DNA of 64,000 nucleotides from Muscardinus avellanarius (Eukaryota; Chordata; Mammalia; Rodentia; Gliridae): NCBI GenBank assembly GCA_963383645.1, contig OY726557.1:128182103-128246102 (forward strand). Reading direction: 5' to 3'. Positions 1 through 11,090 of the stretch are shown piece after piece. The notes under the pieces were generated by a model, which was given only the letters and a program-made list of their open reading frames with translations, searched no databases and had not been told where the DNA came from. The position numbers and the translations under genes are program-made. How positions within the stretch are numbered: position 1 is the first letter of the stretch; each line of letters begins with the position of its first letter.

Positions 1-30
1 CCTCCAATATTTTTCTTTTTTCTTTACTTC

Positions 31-366
31 TTCTTTTTTTTTTTTTTTTTTTTTTAAATAGGAGAAGACAGTATGTGTGGTTTGAAGAGGTTGTGGGATC
101 AGGAACTCAGCAGCAATTAATTTTCTTCTCCCTTCCAAGAGCGGAGTCCCACAGCCTCACAGTGCAGAGCAGGATCTGCTGTTCTAAGCTCACCATGGCC
201 CCAGTGCAGCACAGCGGCACTGAGTTCCTCTGGACACGTGGATTGGCTTCCTGCTCCGTACTGGGCCTCCAGGGACACTTGTTCAGCCTTCCTCCCAGCA
301 CCGGGCCTTCTGGGGCACAGATAGCCTTCCGCCCGGCACCAGGCCTTCTTGAGTGCAGGCTATAAT
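31..366 (-). mobile_element. Poly(A)-tailed GC-rich retroposed segment, unidentified
   Basis: Read on the minus strand, a GC-rich block of about 300 bp ends in an uninterrupted A-run (T-run at 34-55), as in a retroposed transcript. Its 5' part holds about three imperfect copies of a roughly 38-bp unit sharing aaggccYggtgctggg-like cores (about 250-360). The rest is unique. Open frames on both strands are under 100 codons and match no family I know. It could be a processed pseudogene piece or the 3' part of a composite retroposon. The TSD is unclear because both flanks are low-complexity. Confidence 0.4.
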
Positions 367-794
367 TTTTATTTTAATGAGCTGATTTAAACACATCTGC
401 TAAATGGTGATGTAATTAAAAAAAACATAATTGTTTAAGATAGAAAGGTCAGTGAGAATGAACACAGCTAAAGTAAGTCTTCCAGAGGGAAAGAGAACTT
501 GAATCATCCATGGAAAGTGAGGTGGAATATGCACAAAAGCATTAATACATAAGGCTAAGGTTGGAAAAACCTTCAGTGACCTTTTAAAAATGAGTTTTGT
601 ATCCACAGAAATCCTGTCTCTACCACTTGGTGTTTTATTCCGATGTTTCACAACTATCCCTGAACATGGTAGATGCATGATAAATGCTGAGTGAATCAAA
701 AAATAAGTGTAATAGTTAAATTGCTCTTATTTTATGGGTGAGAATACTAATGTTCCAACACAAGTAAGATGAAAAGACTAGCTCAAGTGCTTGA
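367..794. other. AT-rich single-copy DNA
   Basis: No repeat family, RNA gene or convincing reading frame recognised. A 99-codon minus-strand frame lies in AT-rich sequence with no domain or codon signal. Confidence 0.5.
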
Positions 795-940
795 AGTGTC
801 AAAATGTACCTGACTTCTCTGAACCTCAGCCATTTAACCTGTAAAATGAGGAGAGTAATAGGACCTGTTTCACAAAGTTGTATGAGCACTTATAAAGTGC
901 ATAGAGTGGACACACATTAAATGTTATATGTTGCTTTAAC
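795..940 (+). mobile_element. MIR SINE (ancient, tRNA-derived)
   Basis: The MIR core and 3' part are recognisable: '..tctgaacctcagccat..', 'ctgtaaaatgaggagagtaa', 'tataaagtgcatagag' and 'attaaatgttatatgt' follow the family order. Divergence is high, as expected for a pre-eutherian element. Confidence 0.8.
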
Positions 941-3146
941 ACAGAGGTAGGTAATCAATGGTAGGAATTAAACTAGAATCCAGGTCTTCTGATTTCCAGT
1001 TCAGTCTCATTTCACATAGGTGAAAAAACATTTTCCTGGTTTAAAAAAAAAAAGTTGTTTTAATTGGATTAAGTACTTACTTGCTGATATGGTTAATTAA
1101 AAAAACAAACAAACAAAAAACTCCCCTTTGATAACTAGGGAATAAAAACTTCAAAGAACACCAATGCTGCCATTTGTCAATCCCTGTGGAAAGACCATAT
1201 CATTCCAATCTGTTGTATTGCATCGTGTTTCCATCCTCCTTTACCGGTGTCTCTGAGGGCATAAGAGCACACACACACAGGGACGCAGAAGGAGAAACCA
1301 TCTTGCCACAGGCCAGAAATGCAATCTTGGCTGGAGTGAGAAATGAAGGAAGGGGAGTTACATGAAACCCAGCGAGCTGACCTCAAAAATCTAAATGTTC
1401 TGGGCAGTCATATTCAAATATGAACTCAAGGCTTGGAGGAACCTTTCAGACTGTGCCTCATGCTGAGGCCATTAAAATATCTAGCATGAGCTGGAAAGGT
1501 GCATTCAATTTTTGTTGGAAATGCTAAAAGGAAGGAGAATACAGATGAAAAAATGAGGGGACACATAACAGCAAATGCTTTATAAATTAGGAAATAGATT
1601 TTATGAGAAAAAATAGACATTGTATGTAATTTAAAATTTTTACTGCACATTTAAATGATACTTGCTTTGCATAATAAATGAGATGGACAGCACTCTGTAA
1701 TTCCCTGCTTTTTTTTTTTTTTTAAGGGAAATGTGTTCCGAAAGGCTTATTAAAAAGTAGCCTGGTCTAGCTCATCATCAGAAAGCTCCCAAAAGCCAAA
1801 TGTTGATGATTTGAGCATAAATGAGTCAGAAATGTGTGGTTGCAATTTCCTTTCAAATGAATGAGAAAAAGTGCTCCTGGCAAAACCCATTTTGCAATTC
1901 TACTGGACCAGAACCACTAAAATATACTCTGAGGCACAAATCACCTGGAGCAATGTTAAAGGATACAGCCAGGTGCTGGCAGAAAGGGAGAAAAGTGGAA
2001 AAGATTTACTTGGCTATGTGTCTTTTATGCAATTCTCAGAGAGACTTATTCTGAAGGTAGCTGCTTTTTTCTACCTGGCAGGAATGTGACAAAATAAAAC
2101 TGTTAGTTATTTTGCATTCTTGTGAGAAACATGTTTTTAACAGAGATTTAAAGATTGGGAACTCTTAGCAATTGTAATAAAATATGAGCAAGCCTAAATT
2201 TAATTTTAGCCTTCAGAGGACCAAGAGAAATTAGTATTAGTTCAGTTCCTTTCAAATTGGTGTCTTAGAAACTTTAGAAATGAATTTGCACAGCTAAATT
2301 ATTTGTATAATATCAAGCATAGGCGACTTACTTAGAGGCACTATACATAATTATCCAAACTGGGAATGGAGTTTTAAGATTTTTTTTTTTTCATTTTCCA
2401 AAGTGGACTTGAGCTTTTATTTGAGAATGTAAGATTATAACCTCATGAGATTGTAAGAATGTATCTAATTGGATTACAACATGACTCTGATCAAGAAACT
2501 TGCTTTTCCCCATTTGGAACCCTGGACTGCAGAGGATTGCAAAAGACTAAGAGCACGGATTGGTGATTTTCAACATGGGCACAAAGAGATTAATGTGGAG
2601 GTTAAGCCTTTTCTCCATACAGTATTAAATATAAGAAAAAATCAGGTCCCAAAGAACATCTTAATTTGTTAATAATGGGAAACCCCATAGGAGATCAACC
2701 CATTCCAGTGACATTGAAAGGATTTAGCAGGATTTGTGCAGATTTAAAAATGGTAAGTATCAACAAACAGATGTCATTCTCACCCAGTCTCATAAATGAC
2801 AAAATTAGTTTCTAAAATATGAGGCATGAGATGTCCTTCCAAGGGTGGATGAGTGGGAAGAGGAAAGGAGAGGTAAAGGTCAAAATTGAGCAATGGAAAA
2901 ATTATATTCTAGTATCAAATTTACTTTCTGTTGATTATATATATGAATTATATGCATTTCTATATATCTCTATATACATACTGTATATGTTCTTATGATT
3001 TATTTATAGTATCTACATCTATTCTAGCATAAAATTAATATGCATATATAATTATAATTTTAAATATGGTATTTTAAACTCTATTTTCCTAAAGAAATAT
3101 TGACATATTAGTAATCTTATGCATATTTACCACTTACTAAATATAT
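941..3146. other. Single-copy AT-rich DNA
   Basis: I see no gene. A short stretch near 1900-1980 ('aatcacctggagcaatgtta') resembles a MER5-type hAT remnant, but too little is left to be sure. Sequence at 2930-3150 is very AT-rich with TATA runs. Short frames at 1174-1386, 1821-2089 and 2469-2672 have no family resemblance. Confidence 0.5.
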
Positions 3147-3760
3147 GGTAATTGTATAAGATTTACTCCTGGGTATCTTTCCAAAGGGGTTGAAATCAGA
3201 GAACTATGTTAACATATGCATACCCATGTTCATAGCAGCACAGTTTGTAATAGCCAAAATACGGAACCAACCTAGATCTCCATCAACAGAAGAGTGGATT
3301 GCAAAATTATGGAAAATACACAAAATGGAATTCTATTCAGCTATAAAGAAAAATAAAATAATAGCATTTGCAAGAAGATGGAAGGGACTAGGGAACATTA
3401 TGTTAAGTGAGATTAGTCAAGCACAGAAAGAGAAGGGACATATGTTTTCTCTAATATGTTCAAGCTAGGGAGTAGTGGTAATACCAGAGGGATTCCAGAT
3501 GATGGAGGGGAAATCTCAGCAAAGCTTGAACAGAAGGATAGGAGAGGAAGAAAGCTGAAGTTGTTCAATGGAGGAGCTACATATGAATATGTGTAATAGG
3601 ATAAATACAACATGATTAACCTGGACACTCTCTATTTGTGGGTAGGGCAAGGGAGGGGGAAGGGCATGAAGCACAATGTGAATGTACACCACTCTCAATA
3701 TGTTCCACTTATAAAAAAATAAAAATTAAATTAAAAAAATAAAAATAAAATAAAATAAAT
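3147..3760 (+). mobile_element. 5'-truncated L1, ORF2 end plus 3'UTR
   Basis: The sequence follows the L1 ORF2 C-terminal region (about 3165-3465, translating to the typical '..LWKIHKMEFYSAIKKNKI' block). A purine-rich 3'UTR and an A-rich tail (3710-3760) follow. The 3'UTR differs from the L1s at 5.5, 47 and 50 kb but matches the antisense fragment at 9014-9533, so it is a separate, older subfamily. A possible short TSD, 'taaatatat', flanks it. Confidence 0.8.
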
Positions 3761-4280
3761 ATATTTTAAGAGTTTGACTTAGAAGACATTATAGGAGGTA
3801 TTCAGAATGACTTTTATCAATCAAGTGGTATGATGTGATCATTAAGATAATATTAGCTTCTATAATGAACATAAGATGGCTAAAATTCCATTATGTGCAT
3901 ATCTCAAAATTTTGTATTCCATTCATCTGTTGATGCACGTCTTGGCTGGTTCCACAGTTTGGGAATGGTGAATTGCGCAGCTAGGAATATAGATACGCAT
4001 GTATTCATTTGGTAGTTTGGCTTCCATTCTTTCGGGTAGATACCCAGAAGTAGTATTGCTGGGTCATATGGTAGGCTCATTCCCATTCTTCTGAAGATCA
4101 TTCCATACTGTTTTCCAAAGTGGTTGCACTAATTTGCAATCCCACAAACAATGCCTGAGAGTTCCCACTTCTCCACATTCTCACCAGCATTTGTTGTTGT
4201 TTGTGTTTTGAATGATTGGCATTCTAGTTGAAGTTAGGTGGAATCTCAGTATAGTTTTTATTTGCATCTCTTTGATTTCT

Positions 4281-5386
4281 TTTTTAATTTCTTTTTTTAT
4301 TATTTATTTATTTTTTTAATTGGTGCATTGTAGTCATATATCAATCACATTGGAGTACAAAACTTGAGAAGATATACAAGCACATATCATCCAATTAGCT
4401 CTCATCCAGCCCCCATCCCATTCCCTCCCCCTCCCTCGATCCCATGCTTGTTTGGTGATTAACTTTGATACATTTGTTTATGTACCTACTGCGTTTTAAA
4501 GAGGCTCCATCCTCCCCTATTCCATACCCTCTGATTGGTCACCTTAGTTGCTTCACTATAGGGCCCTTTCTATAGCTTGACCTCTTCCTGTTGCCCCTTT
4601 CCTCCAAGTTTTTGGTGATTAGGGGAAGCATCTGATTTATATTTTCTGCAATATTTCTCTGTACATGCCATGTTGCAAGTACCGATCCCACTCTTGATGG
4701 CCCCAGTAGTGGCCTGGCTACCCGGTGGACCGATCCAGACCTCGCTGGCTCAAGCAGCGGCCTTGCCTCATGGGAGGCCCCGATTCTGGTCTCGCTGCCC
4801 CCAACACCAGCCTAACCCCTCAGCTGGCTCCGATTCTGGCCTTGGAGGACCCAGTAGTAGCCTTGCCTCGCAGCAGGCTCGGATGCTGGCCATTGGCCCG
4901 GCACTGGCCTAACCCCTCGGCAGGCTGCGATCCCGGCCTCGGAGGTCCCAGGGACCAGCAGCCAACATCGAAGCCTTCCGTGAGGCAAGGCCGCTACTGA
5001 GGCCTCTGAGGCCAGATCAGAGCCTGCCGAGGGATTAGACCGGGGCTGGAGTCAGCGAGGCCGTCACTGGAGCCTGCCGTGAGGCAAGGCCGGTGCTGGA
5101 GCCTCCGAGGCTGGGATCGGAGACTGCCGAGGGGTTAGGCCGGTGCTGGGGCCAGCAAGGCCGCAATCAGAGCTCACCATGAGGCAAGGCCGGTGCTAGG
5201 GCCTCTGAGGCCGGGATCGGAGCCCGCCGAGGGTTTAGGCCGATGCTGGGGCCAACGGCTGGCATCGGAGCCTGACAGGAGGCAAGGCCGCTATTGGGGC
5301 CTTCAAAGCTGGGATCGGAGCCTGTCGAGGGGTTAGGCCGGTGCTGGGGCCAGCGGGGCCAGGATTGGAGCCTGCCATGAGGCTAG
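4281..5386 (-). mobile_element. Composite retroposon: GC-rich VNTR + L1 3' end + A-rich tail (SVA-like layout)
   Basis: This 1.1-kb insertion sits in an older L1 and is flanked by a perfect 17-bp TSD, 'gcatctctttgatttct' (4264-4280 and 5387-5403). On the minus strand it reads: GC-rich tandem monomers (5386 to about 4681), then about 380 bp related to the end of ORF2 and the 3'UTR of L1 (about 4670-4310), then an A/T-rich tail (4320-4281). The ORF2 body is absent. The layout recalls the primate SVA/LAVA elements or gibbon-type VNTR-L1 composites, but the sequence is unrelated to any I know. Alternatively it is an L1 with an extreme internal deletion, in which case the monomers would be that L1's 5' promoter repeats. 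Confidence 0.8.
4681..5386. repeat. GC-rich 100-bp (2 x ~50 bp) monomer array with internal inversion
   Basis: The motif gagg-(ca/gtt)aggcc recurs at 4982, 5029, 5081, 5129, 5181, 5229, 5279, 5327 and 5379, giving spacings of 47-52 bp and a 98-100-bp higher-order unit. Before about 4950 the same unit runs the other way ('ccttgcctca' at 4761 and 4861, 'cctaacccctc' at 4811 and 4908). The head-to-head switch lies in the palindrome 'ggtcccagggacc' (4944-4956). GC content is far above the surroundings. Short open frames across it come from the repeats. Confidence 0.9.
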
Positions 5387-5969
5387 GCATCTCTTTGATT
5401 TCTAATGATGTTGAGTACTTTTTTCATACATTAATTGACCATTTGAGTTTCTTCTTTTGTGAAGTATCTATTTAGTTCACTTGCCCATTTTTTTGATTGG
5501 GATATTTGTTTTCTTAGTGCAATTTTACTCAGCCTAAAGAAGAACACAATTACATCATTACAGGAAAATGGATGGAACTGGAGAACATTATGCCAAGTGA
5601 GATTAGTCAGTCACAGAAATAAGAAATTGGATGCTCTCTCTAATATGCAGAAGCTAGTGAGAAAATGGGTCATAGAATGAACTCATAAGAGGAACTCTAG
5701 ACAAAGAAGGAGAAACTATAGATGAGCAATTAAGGTGAGCTAACTGAGGCGGATGGAGGGAGAAGAGGAAAATTCCCTAATGTACATTTACAAACACATC
5801 AATGTCAATCAATAAGCCAAACATGAAAGGAAGGGGGGAGGAAATGGGGCTGGAATTGGGTAAGGGCTAATTGGGTGATGTGTGCATGTAAGCCTTTACA
5901 GTATTTTATTCCATTAAGATGTATGACTACAGTGTACCAATTAAAATTTTTAAAAAATGGCTAAAATTC

Positions 5970-6640
5970 ACGGAAATTTATTGGCACTTAAACTTGGCAG
6001 TTTTAGTAGGTTAGCAGCACTCTTGCCTATAATTTATGGTTCCAGACTTTCTTGAATTTTGCTTCAACATATCTTAAGGCCAACGGTCCCCCACTGACTC
6101 TTCTCCATGCAGCTAGCTAAAGGAAGAAAAGAGAGTGGAAAAGTAACATCTGCTTGGTCACCACAACCTGGGCTTAGTTTACTTCTGGCTAAGAACTAGT
6201 TATACATCCTCAATTTATGCGGAGGACACTGGAAGATGCATTACCCAGATTGACAGCCAATTCTTAGCACAAACTGGAAAGCATGAATCTTGCCTGAGTG
6301 GTGAGGCATTCCTCTCTGTCACAACTCACTCCTTCAACCATCAAATATGCTCTGTATCTTTTATTCCCTCACAAATAGAATATGTCATCAATGAAGAGAG
6401 ATGATTCAAAATCAAACCCGATTTCTGCTTATTGTTTAATGTACAAGGTCTCTTATTTAAGTCTATATATGGATGGATCCTCTGATCTGGAAACTTATCA
6501 AAGTAATATCTGTTACTTAAACTTCCCCTAAAAAAAGAAAAGTTGTAGCAAGGTCAATATAATGAAACAAAAAGATAGGTAGGTGCAGAGCAGTGGCCGA
6601 TAAAGAGCGAGGATTAATTATTTTTTTGGATGGGCATTTT
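5970..6640. other. Single-copy DNA, nothing recognised
   Basis: No repeat family, RNA or plausible coding frame seen. Confidence 0.5.
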
Positions 6641-6668
6641 ATGTATGTATGTATGTATGTATGTATGA
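6641..6668. repeat. (ATGT)n microsatellite
   Basis: About seven copies of a tetranucleotide, directly beside a minus-strand ID element. Confidence 0.9.
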
Positions 6669-6696
6669 ACATATGTATTTACTTACTAATTTATTT

Positions 6697-6768
6697 TTGC
6701 ACTGGAAATTAAACCCAATTCACACACTATGCAAGCTTTGTACACTGAGCCACACACCTTTTCCCTAG
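6697..6768 (-). mobile_element. ID element (tRNA-derived SINE), diverged
   Basis: The reverse complement shows the ID order: a degenerate box-A-side 'gtgtggctcagtg', a 'caaagcttgcatag' middle, and a 'gggttt-aatttcc'-like box B side. About 70 bp with many substitutions. Confidence 0.6.
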
Positions 6769-6965
6769 GATAGACATTTCATAAAAGTAGAATGACATTT
6801 TTTAACTTAACATCACACATTACTTATCATTTAATGCCAGACATACCAGTCTGAGTATTTTGATATTTAAAACATGAATAAAAAGACACTGGTAGCTCCC
6901 CAGACCATAGTGAGAAAAAAATCACGTTGTAAATTTATGTTAAAATAACACATATTGCGTTCATG

Positions 6966-7009
6966 TACACACACATACACACACACACAAATACACACAC
7001 ACACATAGA
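6966..7009. repeat. (CA)n-rich microsatellite
   Basis: Interrupted CA/TACA repeats. Confidence 0.9.
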
Positions 7010-7635
7010 TTTTGATAGCATAGAAAAATACATGATGCAGTGGTTACAACTGCACCATTAGTTACTGGTACAATTTACAAATCAGCCACTTGGGTGGTAA
7101 TAAAGTACAATGAAAAGGAATTGACAATTTTAGTGATGCCAAACTCAAATATGTTTTTCTTTTTTAATATCTCCTCTTTACCATGCTGGGCCCGTTTGAG
7201 GGTTATTAGTAAGCCTCTTGCTAGTTCAGTAAGTGTCAAATGTTTTCATCCAGAGAGATTATACCCTGGATAGTTATAATTTTGTGGCACCAAATTGGCC
7301 AGGAAATTCCAGGAACACAAACAAAATTTTATATCATTTCCAACTTTGCCTTAAATTGGTGCCAACAGTTGATTATTTGCTCTAACAGAGAGGAAGAGGC
7401 GCATAGAGAGACCCAAAGTCATTTATATTTGGCTTTGGAACATAATGATATTTTTTTCAGTTTTCTACTTTTTAATGTGGTTTTGTGTGATAAATTTATG
7501 TTTCCAGGAACAACATGTTGTTGATGTCAAGAAGAAAAGCAGTTGACTATTAAAATTTTTCAACAGATAATCTACAGTGCATTAAAGCTACCACAAGGTA
7601 ATCAAGAATTGATAAAAAGTAAGTTGATTTTTCCC
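7010..7635. other. Single-copy DNA
   Basis: Two overlapping frames (7040-7273 and 7240-7524) have no recognisable domain and no codon signature. No repeat recognised. Confidence 0.4.
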
Positions 7636-9845
7636 TTCTTTAATGACTCTATTGAGGTATAATTGATGTGCAAAATGCAATACATATTACTTTATAAATG
7701 AGTCTGAAAATAAGTTCACATATACCTTGATTCTGCCACCATGCTTAAAGTCATAAATTTCTCAATCACTGTAAGTTTTCTCTGCTTTGTAAATGCATTT
7801 TTCTTTTAAAATTCATTTTTATCTTGTGATAAGATCACTCTACATAAGATAATTCTCTTAGAATTTTAAAGTATAAAATATAGTATTATTAATTATAGAT
7901 GCTATACTGTTCAATACTTACTGCTCCAAGAACTTGGTACCCTTTGACCAACACTGCCCCCTATTCCCCTAGTAAACATAATCATACTCTCTGTTTCTAT
8001 GAGTCTGACAACTTTAGGTTCCTCACAAAAATATAATTATGAAGCATTTGTCTTTCTATGTCTGGTTTGTTTGACTTAAAATATGTTCTCATGTTATATC
8101 TATATTATCACACATGGCATATTTCCTTCTTTTTTAGAAATGACTATTTTTCATTGCATGAGGATATTACATTTTCTGTATCTATTCATCTGCTGGTGGA
8201 TTTTAGGTTGCTTCCATATCTTGCCTATTGTGCATAATGCTGCTATGAAAATACTGATTTCATAACCTTTGGATATATGCCAAGAAGAGAGATTGCCAGA
8301 TCAAAATAGTAATTCTATTTTTAAGTTTTTGAGGAACCTCTATATTGTTTTCCACAGTGGCTATAAAAATTTACATTCCCACAATCAGTGTATAATGGTT
8401 GTCTTTACTCCACATCCTGCCAACACTTTTTTTTATAATAGCTATCCTATACATATCAAGTTATATCTCATTATAGTTATTATTTCATTCCCTGATTATT
8501 AGTAATACTAACCACCTTTCCATGTATCTATGGGTTATTTTTATGACTTCTTTAGTAAAATGTCTATTCATGGTCATTGCCTATTTTTAGTTAGTGTTTG
8601 TTTATATTGAGTTACAGGAATTACTTATTTATTTTGAATACCAGCCAATTATGAGATGTGTGGTTTGAAAGTATTTTCTATTTCATAGGTTACCTTTTCT
8701 TGTTTGGTTTCTTTTGCTGTGCAAACTGCTTTCTTATGATTGGAACCCACTTTAGTTTTTGCTTTTTTTCATCTGTGCTTTTGGTACTATACCTAAAAAA
8801 TCATTACTTAGTCTAATACCAAGAAGCAATTCCTATTCTCTTCTAAACCTGTTGTTGTTTTGGGTTTTATATTTATATCTCTAATTGATTTTGAGTCAGT
8901 TTTTTTGAGTGTTGTGAGATAAGGTTCTGATATTCTTTTATGTGTGGATGTAGTTATTTATTTATCATATATTGAATAATGATGTTCTTTTCCCTTTGAA
9001 TATACTTAGCGCTTTTTAAATATTTTTTTTATTTTATATGGATTTTATTGAAAATGGCATACATTCAGACTGTGTTGGTCCCTTTTCTCACCCCCACTTC
9101 CCCTTCCCCTGTCCCAACAATGAGTGTCCAGGTTGGCCATACTACATTCATTCTTTTACACATTTGAATGTAGCTCCTCTGTTAGTCAACCTCAGCCTTC
9201 TTCCTCTCCTACCCTTCCATTCTAGCTTTGGTGAGGTTTCCCCTCCATTATCTGGACTTCCTCTAGTATTCCTAATACTCCCTAGTTTGGGCATATTAGA
9301 GAAAACATATGTTCCTTCTCTTTCTGTGCTTGGTTGATCTCAGTTAGCATAATGTTCTCCAGGTCTTTCCATCTTCTTGAGAATGACATGATTTTGTTCT
9401 TCTTTATAGCTGAGTAGAATTCCATTTTGTGTATTTTCCATAATTTTGGAATTCATTCATCTGTTAATGGAGACATAGGTTGGTTCCATAATTTAGCTAT
9501 TATGAATTGTGCTGCTATGAAGATAGGTGCTTTTGATGGAGATTAGTTGACAATACATGGTGAATTTTTTTCTGAGGCCCTTTTCTACCCTATTGGTCTC
9601 TATGTCTACTTTTATGCTAGTACCATGCTATTTTTATAACTATAGTTTTGTAATAGATTGTGAATTTTAAAAGTGTGATACTCTCACCATTGTTTCTTAC
9701 TCAAATTTCCTTTGGCTATACAGGGTCTTTGGGGATTCTAAATGAATTGTATGTATGTTTTGTCTATTTTTGTAAAAAAATGCTATTGGGATTATAATAG
9801 GAATTTCATTAAATTTGTAGATCACTTTGAGTAAAAATTGCACAA
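7636..9845 (-). mobile_element. Ancient antisense L1 (L1M type), ORF2 and 3' end
   Basis: On the minus strand the sequence tracks an old mammalian L1. The 3' region is at about 7640-8110, ORF2 C-terminal sequence at 8110-9000, and it resumes at about 9540-9845 in the 'gtaccatgctattttta..ctatag' block. High divergence, many stops. A younger L1 fragment (9014-9533) interrupts it. Confidence 0.8.
9014..9533 (-). mobile_element. Nested 5'-truncated L1 3' end
   Basis: Antisense copy of the same L1 subfamily as 3147-3760, with A/T-rich tail at the left (9014-9040), 3'UTR, then ORF2 end. It splits the ancient L1. The flanks 'tagcgctttt' (about 9008-9017) and 'taggtgctttt' (about 9525-9535) are a plausible, slightly diverged TSD. 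Confidence 0.75.
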
Positions 9846-10399
9846 TAAATTTATTTAGAGAATAAGTTCTTTCTTCTTGCTGTGAAAATGATCTGACATA
9901 ACTGAATCATCATTTCAGGGGTCAGCACTATCAGAGTATTGTAAATTCCCCTTCTTTGTGTGAAATCTTGTTTTTATACCTTTATGAGTATATTGTAATT
10001 ATACATTGTAGTTAGGTTCAAAGTGAAACAAACACACATATACACGTCACTTGGTGTTTCCCCCAAACCCACCTTGTTCCCCACGTCTTTCTCACCATAC
10101 ATACTAGTGAGATTAAACATTTCACTAAATTTACCTTTATATTGTTGATTTTCTCAAACAAATGGAGAAGTTTGAGTTTTCTCTTGAATGAGAAAATGAA
10201 CAACAGCTAGCCACCTAAAGTACACATAGGCAAGCGTGCAGCAGAACTTCCTAGTTTAGGTAGACTACCCAAATCATGTTAGACGATGAAGGCTGAAGAC
10301 TAAGATCGCAAACAGTTATGTGTCATTGTGTGAGCATCCTAGAATGCAACTGTATAAGACTAAAGAGTATAGTCTACATGCTATACATAATATAGTCTA
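9846..10399. other. Single-copy DNA
   Basis: Nothing recognised. The 61-codon minus frame at 10018-10203 has no support. Confidence 0.45.
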
Positions 10400-10620
10400 C
10401 TGTTCATCAGGCCATAATGAAAAAAAACAACATGAGATTTAATCAAGCACAAGAGAAAATGATGGATGACAATCTTAATACTGTGCATGGGGGGGAGGAG
10501 TAACCAGGGTGGGAGCTGGGGGAAGCTCACTACATGCTGTGTGCATGTATTTCCCTAAGTGCTTTGAACACCATGATCCTTTATGACAATGCGCCATTTA
10601 AAAAAAGAGAAAGGATAAAA
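10400..10620 (+). mobile_element. Probable L1 3'UTR fragment
   Basis: Purine/G-rich run ('gggggggaggagtaacc'), 'tgtgtgcatgtattt', 'atgcgccattt' and an A-rich end follow the order of the other L1 3'UTRs here. Short and diverged, so tentative. Confidence 0.45.
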
Positions 10621-10779
10621 TAGATGCAGAAAACATGAATCTTACGAGGCTGCTGCTAATGTAATAGTGCACATTGCTTACAATAAAACTTTGTTGTAAG
10701 TAACTAGCAGCACTTTCTAAAATAATAATAAAAATATGGTGCAGAAAATATGCACACCAGTAATATAGCAGCACTTATT

Positions 10780-11090
10780 ATGCTAATCAAGTGTTTAAGT
10801 AGTGTACCTACTCGTATGTATACTTTTATATGACTGGAAGCCTGGTAGGTTTTTTTTTTCTTTTTTTACAGGAGCATTACTAAAAGCATGTGAGAACTGT
10901 GGTACCATAGCATGTCACAACAGCTACAAAGGCACTAGTTTCATTATGACTTTATAGAATCATTGTGAGGAGGCTAGGGGGGGTCCACCAAGTGCCATCG
11001 GAATTTATGTCACTGTCAACATGATTTACATTATGACGTGAGACTCTAATGCACCAATAAAAGCATATAAAAATAAAAATCATTGTTGTA
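10780..11090 (+). mobile_element. Possible old L1-like 3' end
   Basis: Ends in 'gtgagactctaatgcaccaa' plus an A-rich tail, close to L1 3' termini elsewhere in the window. The upstream 200 bp is too diverged to place. Confidence 0.35.

Larger units (their letters stand above)
3889..5956 (+). mobile_element. 5'-inverted (twin-primed) L1, split by a nested retroposon
   Basis: Left part (3889 to about 5519) is ORF2 sequence on the minus strand. Right part (about 5520-5956) is the plus-strand ORF2 end, 3'UTR and A-rich tail. The two parts are contiguous in L1 order: the inverted part ends just before 'attttactcagcc', where the direct part begins. Both sides carry the TSD 'atggctaaaattc' (3876-3888 and 5957-5969). 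This is the classic outcome of twin priming. The inverted arm is interrupted by the composite element at 4281-5386. No frame is intact. Confidence 0.88.

Noticed and set aside
4670..5000. Two GC-rich overlapping frames resembling a proline/serine-rich protein
   Set aside because: They run across the tandem monomers and their inversion point. No start context or homologue.
4982..5389. Possible CRISPR or centromeric satellite
   Set aside because: No unique spacers. The array is flanked by a TSD and an L1 3' end, so it is a retroposon component.
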